Assembly (NCBI RefSeq): GCF_022539665.2 | Contig: NC_081335.1 | Location: 7,316,001-7,380,000 of the forward strand | Length of the DNA stretch: 64,000 nt | Source: Daphnia carinata | Taxonomy: Eukaryota; Arthropoda; Branchiopoda; Diplostraca; Daphniidae | Reading direction: 5' to 3' | Shown here: positions 12,136-23,449 of the stretch, in pieces | Position numbering within the stretch: the first letter of the stretch is position 1 | Layout: each line of letters opens with the position of its first letter | Translations under genes and position numbers: made by a program | Notes under the pieces: model-generated | What the model was told of the DNA's origin: nothing | The model's database searches: none | What the model saw: the letters and a program-made list of their open reading frames with translations, nothing else

Positions 12136-12582
12136 TGTCGCGATTATAACTTCGTAATGTTAATGTCATGCTTTTAGTAAAACCGACGTCACGGTGGACC
12201 TTTGTGTTCATTGCGTGGAAAACGTTGCTGTGTTGTTTTGTTATAGTGTACCAAGAAAAAACCTTGTTCATGTTTACCTAGAATTATCTTTCTCAAGTCT
12301 AAAGAACGTAGTGACTACTCTTTCGGTTGTTCAGTGTAGTTGTTTTTTGGGAGTTAGTTGAAAATAGAGTATTAATGGTGTGAGTTGGATCTTAATCGAT
12401 AGTGTATAAAGTGTTACCAACTACTGGTTGTGTCTTAGTTAGTAGTGGTTAAACAGTGGATTATCTGAGATCGTTATTGCAGCAACTAACTGGGTTACCA
12501 TTATTGGTGAAAATTCATCAAAGTGAAGCACATCGGAATTAACTTATTCGTCTTTGAGGAAGTGTCCATTTTGCCCGCGACA
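12136..12582 (+). repeat. 5' LTR
   Basis: Begins TGTCGCG and ends CGCGACA, a 7-bp terminal inverted repeat with the canonical TG...CA ends. 447 bp, same length as the 3' copy. Confidence 0.93.
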
Positions 12583-12585
12583 AAT

Positions 12586-12601
12586 TGGTGGAGATGCAGG
12601 G
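12586..12601 (+). promoter_or_regulatory. Primer-binding site of the retrotransposon
   Basis: TGGTGGAGATGCAGGG lies 3 bases after the 5' LTR. TGG is the usual start of a site complementary to a tRNA 3' CCA end. The identity of the primer tRNA was not determined. Confidence 0.55.
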
Positions 12602-12757
12602 TAAACGACGCCACACAACCAGATTCTACAACCTCACGTGATCCCGTTTGTCGCTGATTCCAACAGAACCACTCACAACCTTGCGTTCTTAAAATAATCT
12701 TTCACATCTTCAATTTATTTTTCTTATTGGTTAGTGTTAGTACATCGTTTAACAAAG

Positions 12758-13840
12758 ATGTCGAGAAGAGGAAATAGACCAGACGTTGAAGAAGAACGAG
12801 TTAGGGAACGCGATCCCCCGATATTTAGTGGAACACCAGGGGAAGATGTAGTAGAATGGATTGCAACATTTGAACAAATTGCTGATCGTAACTGATGGAA
12901 CCCTGTGCGCCGAATGCGTGATTTCGCACTATTTTTAGATGGGGTAGCCCGAAAGTGGTATCGCAGTCTTCGACCTGTACCTGCGAACTATGAAGAATTG
13001 AAAACCGAGTTATTGAACGCTTTCAAAAACCCCAACTATGAATATAACTTAGAGATCCAACTTCGAAGTCGGTATCAAGGAGTTGATGAACCGGTTATGA
13101 GCTATTGCTTTGACGTAGCCTATCTGTGTTCGAAAATCGATCCACACATGACAGAGAGCATGAAGATCAGTCATGTTTTGCGCGGTATAAAACCCACTCT
13201 TATGGAACGAGTATATCCGTTGATAGTTCCAGGATTAACCGACACAAAAGCGTTATACCAACTTTTACAGCTCCATTCGCAAGCATCTCACATGGCTAAC
13301 AGGGGAGAATGGTCGGCCAGAGTACTAAACTCCACTTCTGATTCCGCATCACCTGTTATGGTTATGAATAGTTCAAATACGACTCCCCATGCTTATGTGA
13401 CGCAGGATCAACTAAAAACTGCGATTGAATCGGTAATCACTCACGATCAATTGAAGACAGTCATTACGGGAGTTAAGAGTGATTTTTCGTCAGGATTTAC
13501 GAACATGGAGAAAATGCTTACCGGAATATACGAACAACAAGTGGAAAAAAATGACCGATTCTTTCGGGATCAAGGCAGGAGATTTTATCAACCGTCGGAC
13601 TCGAGAGAAGAAAGAGATTATCCGAAGGGGAGATTTCAAAATCATTATTCGAGAAATACCCAGGGAAATGTACGATGCTACACATGTCAAAAGACGGGGC
13701 ATATGGCTCGAAACTGTCCTAACTTTAAGAAAAAATGCCATACTTGTGGAAAATCTGGACATCTTGCTCGCGACTGCCAGAATCAAGATAATTCCAGTTC
13801 GAACACACCATCTTCTAGTACACATGTTACAAAAAACTAA
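12758..13840 (+). pseudogene. gag: Retrotransposon gag with one in-frame stop
   Basis: The frame opens at ATG 12758 (MSRRGNRPDVEEER) and is broken once by TGA at 12893-12895. It then runs open to TAA at 13838-13840 (311 further codons from the next ATG at 12905). The segment after the stop matches the retrotransposon gag capsid region (DFALFLDGVARKWYRSL). Near the end are two CCHC zinc knuckles, CYTCQKTGHMARNC and CHTCGKSGHLARDC (around 13675-13790). Gag packages the RNA into particles. Because the sequence on both sides of the TGA is in one frame, a single CGA/TGG-to-TGA type change is the simplest explanation. I see no sign of readthrough context. Confidence 0.85.
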
Positions 13841-15570
13841 ATAACCCGGTGACTCATGGAAGGAGTAATGTAGCCGTCACATATAGAGGAGGGAGGGCGC
13901 AATTGGAACACGCGGCAATTGAAACAAAAATTCTACCACTTAAAGTATGTAAGAGATTTTGTTTAAAAAATTTTAACTAACGGGAATTAGGGTTCTACAT
14001 TTTTAGAAAAAATTGGAGGCTTTAGAATTTAAAAGTTTTCGAATTATCCCAGAAAATTGTTTTTTGACTGTCCATTTGTTGTTTTTTTGCAGACAATTTT
14101 TTCGTTTTCACACTGAAAACGATGGAGAAAATCATTAAAAAAGGTCTCCAATCATTCGTTATTCATTAAGCTATAAGTTGATCACATTAATTTTTTTCTA
14201 GCTTAACTTTATCACCTATAAAAATTAAAACTCCGAGAAGACCCATGGTCGGAGCAATTGGAACACCTTGTTCCAATTGCGACCCTTCCGTATGCGCGTC
14301 TCCTTTACTGTAGTCTGGCCACAGTGTTCCCTACGCAGCGTATTAGCAGAGCTCTTTTTTCAATTATTGTTTATTTTGTGTTTTATTTCGTCTGCTGGGT
14401 GGCTGGCATTTATCGTCTGCCACAATGTTTGCGCTTTTATTTACAACGTTGAAGAAAGAAATTAAATTTTAAAAATTAAATTAAAGACATTAACAACAAT
14501 TATGATGTAAGGCTGGACATGCAATATTCGATTATAAAAATTTGATCTCCATACTATTAACCGTTCTTTGGATTACTAACGGTGTTCGGAACCTAATTCA
14601 GAAAACTACTAAAATTCATTAAATAATATTTATTAATAATTAATATATATTATATATTAATATTAAATAATAATTTTATTAGTTACTATAGAAACTTATA
14701 AAACATCTTAAAAAATAAAGATTAAAATTCTCTATATTACTGTAAAAAATTCATCAAAATACGTATCCCAGATTCTGAGATATCGTCATTTTAGTTTTTT
14801 CGTAAAACCGGGAGCTCTTTTATGGGAAAACCCACGTTTCAATTGCCCAGACGCTCTGTTTCAATTGCCGAGTAGAATTGGCAATTGAAACAACTTGGGG
14901 TACCTCCGGTTTTTTACTCATAGCACATATTAAACTTTGCCGAACCCACCCAAAAAAAATACTATTATGTAGCTGAGATAACTGGCTACAAATCTATATA
15001 TTTTTTACTTTACTTGGACGATTTTCCTACTTATCTACTTTTTAAATCGGAGCGGAAAATATTCAAGGGCGCTACGGCGGCAGCAGCAGCCGCTATAGGC
15101 TGTAAAAAAAATTTTCCGCTCCGATTTATTATGTAGAGGAATAGGAAAATCGGCAACTATGCGGGATGAGAAGATAGCGCAAATATCCTTGGAATAAAAA
15201 TTTGCCGTTTTTAACTCAAAATTATAGTGATTCTGCATATGGCATGATATGCAAAATCCCATATTAGATTATAGTTTAAATAATGCTTTTTTTTAAGCCC
15301 AAAAACGCCCTCGTAGCCCCATTTATCGTCGCGTACATGAGAGCCAAAGTAGCCCCATTTGCTACTGGCTCTCTCGACTGTCCGGAAACTTTTGCCAGCT
15401 ATTTTAAAGGGCCTTTCCCGCGAAAGAAAAATTCCCCCCAAAAAATCATGTATAAAACTAATCTTAAGGAAAAATTACATTTTCAGAATCATCTATGTCC
15501 GATGATTAGTATATTTTTAAGAGTTTAAAGAAAAACCGGTTTTTCCATAAGTCGCTCTCGGCTGTCCGGA
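13841..15570. other. Non-retroviral block replacing protease/RT/RNase H
   Basis: No coding capacity for the missing pol domains. It contains seven copies of the 11-mer GCAATTGRAAC (plus strand 13899, 13915, 14254, 14881; minus strand 14270, 14836, 14858). It also has an A+T-rich middle, a nested palindrome at 15019-15152, and two diverged copies of a CTGTCCGGAAACTTT phrase near 15380 and 15565. The last pair straddles the right edge. This looks like one or more DNA elements inserted into, or swapped for, the pol region. Confidence 0.6.
15019..15152. repeat. Nested palindrome (hairpin) inside the retrotransposon block
   Basis: Inner arms AAATCGGAGCGGAAAAT (15044-15060) and its exact reverse complement (15111-15127), 17 bp, surround a 50-bp loop. 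Outer arms CGATTTTCCTA (15019-15029) and TAGGAAAATCG (15142-15152), 11 bp, are also exact. It resembles a foldback or MITE-type element. Confidence 0.8.
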
Positions 15571-15599
15571 AACTTTCGACAGGTACTGTATTTCACAGG

Positions 15600-17318
15600 A
15601 GTGGACGCCTACATACTGACGCAGATACTCTGTCACGCCAACCCGTTGCGAAGCCGGAAGAGGAAAAAGAAATACCGATGTTATTGTTACCTGATGTAAG
15701 CAAAAATCAATCAATTGAATCTTTACAATCCCTGGAGTGGGGTGGCGTAATTGCTGGATTGAAAGAAAGTAAACCAACAAGAGATCGGATGGAACCAAAA
15801 AAAATGACGCAAAACTTCACATTGAAAGATGGGATTTTGTTTTGACAACATATACAAAATGGTACAGCTCGTTACCGCCTTTGTATACCACTTTCACTTC
15901 GAGAGGAGATTCTATTAGCTTGTCACGATGACTTAACCGCCGGTCACCTTGGCAGAACTCGTACCATCAATAAAGTTGAGTCACGTTATTTTTGGCCAAG
16001 CATGCGGAAAGATATTGTTGAACACGTTAAAACCTGTATGGACTGTCAAAGCAAAAAGAAACCTTCACAAGCCCCCGCTGGTTTTCTAAACCCTATCAGA
16101 ACACAACAACCTTTTGAAAAAATAGGATTTGATTTACTAGGACCTTTTCCACGTTCCAAATCGGGAAATAGACACATCATAATTGCCGTGGATTATTTCA
16201 CGAAATTTGTCATTGCAAGTGCGGTACCTTCAGCAGATACAAGACAGGTGGTGAATTTTTTTGTTCACCGCATCGTATTGAAGCATGGGGCGCCGTTGAA
16301 CCTGATTACAGATCGGGGACAATGTTTTGTTTCTAATTTTGCCGAAGAACTCTTCAAAGCCCTACAAAGTAATCATTTGGTGACCACGGCTTATCATCCA
16401 CAATGCAATGGTCTAGTTGAACGATGTAATCACGCTTTTCCACAAATGTTATCTATGTTCGCGAATTCGTCTCATGATGATTGGGATGAAGCGTTAGATT
16501 TTGCCACGTTTGGATATAACACTAGCAGACATGAGTCCATTGGTGTTAGCCCATTCCTTATGCTATACGGTAGGGAAGCCATACTTCCCATAGATGCAGC
16601 GTTGGGTAACAATCCGAACCCTATCTACTTAGATGGATCTGATGCAAACAAATTACAACAACTGATTCAGCGATTAACATTCGCACGGGAGACGGTCAAG
16701 AGACGAATGTTAACAGTACAAACCCGCCAAAAGAAAAACTACGATGCTCATCATCGCCACACTAACTATTCTGTAGGCGATCTAGTATGGGTATATAGAC
16801 CACTCCGGAAGAAAGGTCGTTCAGAGAAACTACTACATCGTTATCATGGACCATTCAAAGTGTTAAAGAATTGCAGTGATCTCAACTATATAGTTGAACT
16901 GCGGCGGGGAAGATGTAAAGTGAGCGATCGTGTTCATGTATCAAAGATGAAACCATTCTATAAGCGGCAATGTTTAAATTCAAAAACCCTTCTTCAGAAA
17001 AATACTGCAAAGAAAAATAAAGGTAGGAAAGAACCAGAGGTTATTTCAGTATCATCAGATGTTTCACGTGGAAATGACACCCGTTCTACCCAAATGGATT
17101 TTACAGATGCATCAGATGATCAATCGCTTGGGGCAAACGCTACAGATGAAGCTAGAATTGCCAAAGACTCTTCAGATGACACGACAGATGAGAGCGCAAT
17201 TGAACGGATCCCTTCAGATGCTACTTGTGAATCGACAGCCAAACGATCGTCGAGGAAATCTACAGATGAACGTAAAACTGAAAACAACATTACCTTTATC
17301 CATTCAAAGAGAAAGTAA
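15600..17318 (+). pseudogene. pol: Retrotransposon pol 3' part: RNase H end and integrase, one in-frame stop
   Basis: The open frame enters with a DADTLSR-type motif that marks the end of RNase H in Ty3 elements. It meets TGA at 15843-15845 and then continues in the same frame to TAA at 17316. The zinc-binding HHCC unit of integrase is visible (HDDLTAGHLG ... CMDC). The catalytic D,D35E triad lies at D44, D104 and E140 counted from the Met at 16002 (FDLLGPF, LITDRG, NGLVERCN). A C-terminal GPY/F-like segment follows (YHGPFKVLK). The last ~110 residues are a low-complexity tail with repeated Ser-Asp-Asp-x-Thr phrases. The upstream pol domains are missing. Integrase would join the cDNA to host DNA. 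Confidence 0.88.
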
Positions 17319-17409
17319 AAAACAACGTGTGATTTATGATAATCTGAGATCAAGGCGCAATGCGCAACCCATATCTCGCCTGGGAATTAACGATTGATCG
17401 GGACGATCA

Positions 17410-17428
17410 ATCTCGGTGGTGGGAGTAA
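17410..17428 (+). promoter_or_regulatory. Polypurine tract
   Basis: CGGTGGTGGGAGTAA-type purine-rich run immediately before the 3' LTR, the expected position for plus-strand priming. Confidence 0.6.
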
Positions 17429-17875
17429 TGTCGCGATTATAACTTCGTAATGTTAATGTCATGCTTTTAGTAAAACCGACGTCACGGTGGACCTTTGTGT
17501 TCATTGCGTGGAAAACGTTGCTGTGTTGTTTTGTTATAGTGTACCAAGAAAAAACCTTGTTCATGTTTACCTAGAATTATCTTTCTCAAGTCTAAAGAAC
17601 GTAGTAACTACTCTTTCGGTTGTTCAGTGTAGTTGTTTTTTGGGAGATAGTTGAAAATAGAGTGTTAAGGATGTGAGTTGGATCTTAATCGATAGTGTAT
17701 AAAGTGTTACCAACTACAGGTTGTGTCTTAGCTAGTAGTGGTTAAACAGTAGATTGTCTGAGATCGTTATTGCAGCAACTAACTGGGTTACCATTATTGG
17801 TGAAAATTCATCAAAGTGAAGCATATCGGAATAAACTTATTCGTGTTTGAGGAAGTGTCCATTTTGCCCGCGACA
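17429..17875 (+). repeat. 3' LTR
   Basis: 447 bp, TGTCGCG...CGCGACA, 12 mismatches against the 5' LTR by eye and no indels. Followed by ATAT, matching the 4 bases before the 5' LTR. Confidence 0.93.
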
Positions 17876-18188
17876 ATATTTATTAATGGACAAACTGTTG
17901 GTCTAAAAAGAATAATTCTAATTGCAATGAATAGCCCATTGTAAGGGCTTTCGATTTTCGAAAAACTTAAAGCAGTATTTCCATGGCAAAAAAATATAAA
18001 AAATTTAATTTTGCAAAGTTTTGCAACCCAAAGATGTGATAGACCCAAACGATAAGACGACAAAAAATCTTTCGTTCCAGAACTTATTTGGTTACGGAAA
18101 TCCTTCTTTTAATGTTACAGAAATAGAAAGCTCATATTAAGAGCTATTCCTTGAAATTAAAATAATTCATTTCGGACCGATAGTTTGT
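17876..18188. other. Unique spacer up to the duplicated region
   Basis: A+T-rich, no gene recognised. The sequence shared with 53592 onward begins at about 18189. Confidence 0.4.
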
Positions 18189-18215
18189 CCAAGCCCAAAT
18201 GTCGTTTATACACAG

Positions 18216-18533
18216 GGCTTTGACAACATGATCAAGAGGCTACAGAAACACGGGCACAAACTCATTTTGACCCGACTCAAACCTGAAGTTTTGCTCATTT
18301 TGTCCCGTGTGGGGTGTGATTTTCACATGCACAACGAAGATGAAGATATGCAAATTTTGCTCAGGGATATTTCTACACGTGATGTATGTATATCTGTTGA
18401 CCCATTGTCAAACAAAAACTCTCCCGTGGCAGAGCACACGTCGCTAGAGTTCTCTTCGAGCGTCGATGGAAATAGCGGGACGGACCAAGTACCGCCCGTA
18501 GTACGAGTTGGTAATCACGACACAGCGCTGTGA
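18216..18533 (+). pseudogene. SLC26 anion transporter, last STAS-domain exon (gene fragment)
   Basis: After an acceptor (TTATACACAG) the frame reads GFDNMIKRLQKHGHKLILTR, typical of the second half of the STAS domain that ends SLC26 sulfate/anion exchangers. It continues open for 105 codons to TGA at 18531. The first STAS exon, present before the sister copy at 53404-53553, is absent here, as is the whole membrane part. This is therefore an orphan 3' fragment left by segmental duplication. The exon itself has no stop and ends with a polar tail (EFSSSVDGNSG). Confidence 0.75.
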
Positions 18534-19459
18534 ATTGTTCTTTAAATATTTTTCCGTCTTCGTCTGCTATCTGTGTCGAACTTATTAAAAGCCAATTATC
18601 CCAACAAACGAGTGTCGACATTGTGTAGAAACTGCACACGCAGCGTGAAATTTGCTTATCTCGTGAGTAAATATAAAAACGGAAAACCCGCCCCAATCTT
18701 GATGTGGTGCGCATAATACGGAATAACGATAACATCACATACATCGACCTTGGCAGCCTGACGTCTGTCTTGTTTTCGATAACTTCCGTCTTTCGAATTC
18801 GTCTCGTTTGTTTTCGATTTTCATGTTTCTTATCTTTTATTTCAAAATCATGGTGACGGAAGGAATGAAACGAATAGAGTTAGCTTTTCGCGATATGTAA
18901 CACTGCACGATAATAACACAAAAGAAGGGCAAAAAAATGAACTTCAGGTGAATTTCGAAGGAAATGGCCGTGAAAGGTTAACTTGCAGTATCTCGTGAAA
19001 TATGCCGCTGGTGGCCCTCTTGCATAGCTACCAGCTGTATGCCAAATTTTTCGGTACTTTGTCAAGCGAAGGTCGTTTTGAAATGTTGACGACCATTCAC
19101 CCTGTCGTGAGTGTAATACAATGAAAAAAAGGAAATCTATATTTTGTGTGCAAGACGAGATAATTGTCCCTGTTGCATAAGTAATAGTCACAATGGTCGT
19201 TTCCTGAGTTTCGCCTAAGACACGTAATGGGAGGTGTACTAAGTAAGACACTGTGGAGCTGAATAGGCAGATTACAGTACGTACTGGCGCTTGGGTAACT
19301 TGGGTTGAAATACCTCTTGGGAGAAATGCAAAATCAATCTCCTTATTTTTTTTCTTCTTTTTCTATTTTGACGGTTGCTTTACCAGGAATGCGCCGTTTT
19401 ATGGAAGAATGAATATAAATAGTTACATTTTTTTCTTCTTTTTTAATTATGTACCCCAG
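18534..19459. other. Spacer between STAS fragment and bystin fragment (duplicated at 53941-54870)
   Basis: Presumably SLC26 3' UTR, then non-coding DNA, then intron or 5' remnant before the bystin exon. A long minus-strand open frame in the sister copy is antisense to the STAS exon and is not supported as a gene. Confidence 0.45.
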
Positions 19460-19948
19460 AGTGGCACCTACACCTTAAGAGAAGCTATCATTGTGGGCTC
19501 CGTCATTTCGCGATGCTCCATTCCTGTCCTACACTCTGCTGCGGCCATATTAAAGCTAACTGAAATGAACTACAGTGGATCGAATTCAATTTTCCTGCGG
19601 ATGTTTTTCGACAAAAAGTACGCTTTGCCGTATCGTGTAGTTGATGCAGCTGTTCACCATTTCGTCACGTGAGTATTTTCTTGTCGAATGCAAATTCGAT
19701 AAAACTCGTTAGTTAACGTTTTGAATTTTTTTTTTTTTTACAGATTTCAGCTTGATTCAAGGGAAACGCCCGTTTTGTGGCATCAGTCGCTGTTGATGTT
19801 TTGTAAGCGATACAAGGCGGATCTTAGTAGTGAACAGAAAGAGGCATTGCTTCAGCTAATCACTGTTCACAAACACCATACGTTGACACCAGAAATCCGC
19901 CGTGAGCTGTTGCACTCTGCTTGCAGAGACGAAGAAATGGTTGATTAA
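19460..19948 (+). pseudogene. BYSL: Bystin C-terminal fragment (two exons)
   Basis: Exon 19460-19668 and exon 19744-19948 join across a GT-AG intron. They encode about 137 residues of bystin: [16 protein letters not shown], the block around [19 protein letters not shown], then PVLWHQSLLMFCKRYK and the end LTPEIRRELLHSA. Bystin (yeast Enp1) is a nuclear/cytoplasmic assembly factor for the 40S subunit, and the full protein is about 430-450 aa. The preceding two thirds are missing upstream, so this is a 3' fragment even though it has no internal stop. AATAAA follows at about 19967. A second copy lies at 54871-55363, and a putative N-terminal piece at 39922-40156. Confidence 0.85.
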
Positions 19949-20590
19949 ATAAGCATAGAACGATCAATAAATTTGATATCCTACCTTTTAGTCATCGTCT
20001 CTACTACACACAAATGTAAAATTCATCCGTTTCTGCGGATAAAACCAGAAGTATGAAAAATGGCGTAAAATTAAAGAAAACAATAAATGAAAAACCAGGT
20101 AGGTTAGTGTATGTTCTCTATTTCCAAAGCACTTCGGAATGAAAGAGAAACATAAGATACCTCTCTTCGCTATCCCTTCAAAACTGTCAGCCATAAAATT
20201 ACGTTCATATCTTAATGGCAAAGGCTAATATTAAAAATAAAAGGAGAGAGAAGGCACATATGTATGCAATTTGATGAGAAACAACATCACGAAGAACACG
20301 GAATACCGAAAGCAAGCCTTGGAAAAAACAACCCCGCCGTCCTGTGTTCAGATGTTTAAGGGCAAGTGACGTAGCTGCCATTTTTTTAGTGCAATGTGGT
20401 AAGTTGAAGATCAAAACTATCACCAGGTATCGGATGTGTTAGTTGCGGGAATTCTTTTGAAATAGAAAAAAATATTATTATTATTAAAACTAGTAACTTT
20501 GGGCCCGTCCAGGGCCGGGGTATAGGTGGCGCTAGCGTAATTAACGCTATTATTAGGAAAATCGACCACGCCTATTTTTCACCTGTCTAA
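19949..20590. other. Spacer, duplicated at 55364-55880
   Basis: Non-coding; carries the bystin 3' UTR. Near 20480 the duplicate departs. In the sister copy the run of ATT repeats joins directly to sequence found here at about 21980, so 1.5 kb including the minisatellite is extra in this copy or lost in the other. Confidence 0.6.
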
Positions 20591-20599
20591 TTTTAATTC

Positions 20600-21720
20600 T
20601 TATTACAAATTAGGAGTTCCCCTTTCTTGCCCGCCGACCCACTCCCTGTTTCGGCCCGTCCATCACTGACTTTTCTGCCGGCCAAAAACCCAGCTGAAGT
20701 TACCCGTCGACCCCCTCTCTGCCCGTTAAACCACTCTTTGCCCGTCAAACCACTCTTTGCCCGTTGGCCCCCTCTCGGCCCGTCAACCCACACTCTGCCC
20801 GTCAACTCACATTGTGCCCGCAAAAATGCCTGCTAGGGGACATCTTCCTTTTTTTTTGCATTTGCCCACCTTTTCCTCACAGTCTCGGCCCGTCAAAACC
20901 CCTGCTATAGTTGTCCGACCACTCAGTTTTTGCCTCTGCCCGCTAAGAAGCCCGCTGTTATTGCCCGTCGACCCTCTCACTGCCCGTAGGCCCCCTAACT
21001 GCCCGTCGACCCACTCGCTGCCGGTCGACCCACTCGCTACCCGTCGACCCACTCGCTGCCCGTCGGCCCCCTCTTTGCCCGTCGACCCACCTGCTGCCCG
21101 TTGGCCCATTCGCTGCCCGTCGACCCACTCATCTGCCCGTCGGCCCACGCACTTCCCGTCGACCCACTCGTTGCCCATCGAACCACTCGCTGCCCCTCAG
21201 CCCACTCGCTGCCCGTCGATCCCCTCTCTGCCCGTCACTCCACTTTCTGCCCGTCACCCCACTTGCTGCCCGCCAAAGCGACTGCTATAGTGGCCCATTG
21301 ACTTTTTCATTTTGTTTTGCCTGTCTTTCCCTCGCAGTCCCAGCCCAGAAAACGCCCGCTGTAGTTGCCGTCCAACCACTTTTTCCCTCTGCCCGTCTTT
21401 TGTCGAATAGTCTATGCCCGTCAACCCCCTTTGCCCACCAAAAAAACCTGCTGTAGCTGCCCGCCTCCAACCGTACAGTCTCTGCCCGTCCGCTTACCTA
21501 TTGTAGCGCCCACCCGTTTTATACCAAGCCCGTAGACTAATAAATTGCATTTATCCGTCCTATTGTACAGTCTCTGCCCGTCAAAATACCCGCTTTAGTT
21601 GCCTGTCCACTTATTTCTTGCCTCTGTCCTTCAACCCACTTTGCTTCCCAAGAAACCCGCCGTTGTTGCCCGTCGACCCCCTCTCTGCCCGCCAAAACGC
21701 CTGCCATAGTGGCCAATAAA
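20600..21720 (+). repeat. C-rich 19-bp minisatellite
   Basis: Dozens of degenerate copies of CTGCCCGTCGACCCACTCG (19 bp; cleanest at 20990-21220). A longer-scale phrase of the type CCTGCTATAGTTGCCCG recurs every 80-300 bp. The plus strand is very C-rich and G-poor, so open frames on both strands here are artefacts of a repeat lacking stop codons. Confidence 0.92.
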
Positions 21721-22790
21721 AATAATAAATAAAACTAATAAAATTAATAAAATTAATTAGAATAATAATAATAAAACGCCCTGCTCGTCAGCTTACGTGT
21801 CGTTGACCGCCAAGCCCGTAGACTGGAAAATTACCCGATTCCGCAATTTCACCCGCAGTTTAGTTTTCCACAACCCCATCCCACCAAGCAGACGGCGGAT
21901 TTGGCGCCAGCCAATCACAACAAATGCACAGCGTGATAGGCTCCACCTCCAATTTCCTTGTTGTTTTATAGAGTATAGATTAATTATTGACAATCAAAAT
22001 ACAAAAAATGAAAAACATAAACAAAACAAACCCAAATTTGAATGTGTTGCGTGCAGGAAGGACGATGGTTTCTAGGGATTTCGACACAAGGAGGAAAGAA
22101 GACGAAAGGAAAGAAGACTTTTCTCAAATTTTTACCTCGGCATTGGTACTTGAGTTCCCTGTATGGGAATCCTGTTATCGATTTTGGATTGCTATGAGTC
22201 ATTTAACAACACAATATTAATTCACTTACACAGTAGCTTCTGTTAGAATATATTTAACAGGTAGTTTCTTAGTTAAAAACAGAAAAGACTTCCTAATCTA
22301 CTCAACAAAATGAAACTTAATACCTGTGTAAGGAGAAGGGTCACATTGAAGCCTCTTTCTTTCAACATTATGCTTGCAATTTTCATAAATGCAGCAGTCT
22401 GCTGTCAATACCATAAGAGCATGGCTTTGTTGTTTTACATGGTCTATGCAAAAAACTGCAACACTTTTTAAATTATTTTCATCAAAACAAAAGAAATACG
22501 TTTTGTCTTACGGGGTTTTTCACATTTGCCGACGGCTGCTCCAACTCACACTACGCCAAAGAAAAAAGGCTTAAATCCGAACCAACCAATAACATTCTTG
22601 TCATCTTCCACATACACGAAATAAAAATTCAATATAAGTAAAAAAAACTTGAAAATATACTAAAAATGAAAAGAAAAAGAAAACAGTAGCAGGCGAAGGA
22701 CACAACACTGATGGAAAGTGCCGCCTGGTGGCCGAAAACGGAAGTTATAATAATATGTTATCGTAAGTTCACGACTGCTTTTACTATATA
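21721..22790. other. Upstream flank of cassette 1 (duplicated at 55905-56914)
   Basis: A short A+T repeat (AATAAT/ATTAAT) at 21718-21770, then unique-looking DNA. From about 21980 it matches 55912 onward except for a ~170-bp replacement near 22085. A more diverged relative is at about 31085-31474. No coding region recognised. A TATATATAG box-like sequence lies at about 22785, just before the first monomer. Confidence 0.5.
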
Positions 22791-23449
22791 TAGGAGGACC
22801 GAAGACGCCGAAATCCCGATATTACACCTAGCGGCGATAACCGAAGATATTAAGCGGGGAGAATCGCGATTCCTGCCGCCCTAACGGGAAGTATTAGCCG
22901 TACTTTTTCAATAGCTTAATTCCAATGAGCCGTTTTAAAAAACTTTTTTTTCTTTTTCCCTAGGTATGGGCCTAGGCCGCAGCATTAATGCTGCGGCAAT
23001 GGGGCTATTAGGGGGACCGAAGACGCCAAAATCCCGATATTTTACCTGGTGGTGATAACCGAAGATATTAAGCGGCGAAAAACGCGATTGCTGCCGCTTC
23101 AACGGGAAGTATTAGCCGTACATTTTAACTAGACTAAATTCCAATTAGCAATATTTAAAAAACTTTTTTTTCTTTTTCCGTAGGTATGGGCCTAGGCCGC
23201 AGCATTAATGCTGCGGCAATGGGGCTATTAGGGGGACCGAAGACGCCAAAATCCCGATATTTTACCTGGTGGTGATAACCGAAGATATTAAGCGGCGAAA
23301 AACGCGATTGCTGCCGCTTCAACGGGAAGTATTAGCCGTACATTTTAACTAGACTAAATTCCAATTAGCAATATTTAAAAAACTTTTTTTTCTTTTTCCG
23401 TAGGTATGGGCCTAGGCCGCAGCATTAATGCTGCGGCAATGGGGCTAGT
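22791..23449 (+). repeat. Cassette 1: three tandem ~220-bp monomers
   Basis: The second and third monomers repeat at exactly 220 bp (GGGGCTA at 23001, 23221, 23441) and are nearly identical to each other; the first is more diverged. Each starts GGACCGAAGACGCC and contains GGTGATAACCGAAGATATTAA (or GCGATAACC). Each ends with a poly-T/CTTTTTCCGTAG|GTATGGGCC motif and a 22-bp perfect palindrome (arms GCCGCAGCATT; 23416-23437 in the last unit). A TATATATAG sequence precedes the array. By position and variable copy number (3, 2, 1 and 2 units at the four loci) they look like promoter monomers. Confidence 0.85.

Larger units (their letters stand above)
12136..17875 (+). mobile_element. Ty3/gypsy-type LTR retrotransposon, internally rearranged and defective
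   Basis: Two direct 447-bp LTRs bracket a leader, a gag-like frame, 1.7 kb of unrelated DNA, and the RNase-H end plus integrase of a pol gene. Target duplication is 4 bp (ATAT at 12132-12135 and 17876-17879), as expected for this group. I count 12 mismatches between the LTRs (about 2.7%), so the insertion is not brand new. Gag and integrase each carry one in-frame TGA, and protease, reverse transcriptase and most of RNase H are absent. The copy cannot be autonomous. No env-like frame follows the integrase. Confidence 0.93.

Noticed and set aside
12893-15845. In-frame TGA in gag and in integrase as programmed readthrough or selenocysteine
   Set aside because: One element with two TGAs, a missing RT and 2.7% LTR divergence is better explained by decay; no readthrough structure seen.
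20600-21720. CRISPR-like regular repeats
   Set aside because: The units are contiguous and degenerate with no unique spacers, and the genome is eukaryotic; it is a minisatellite.
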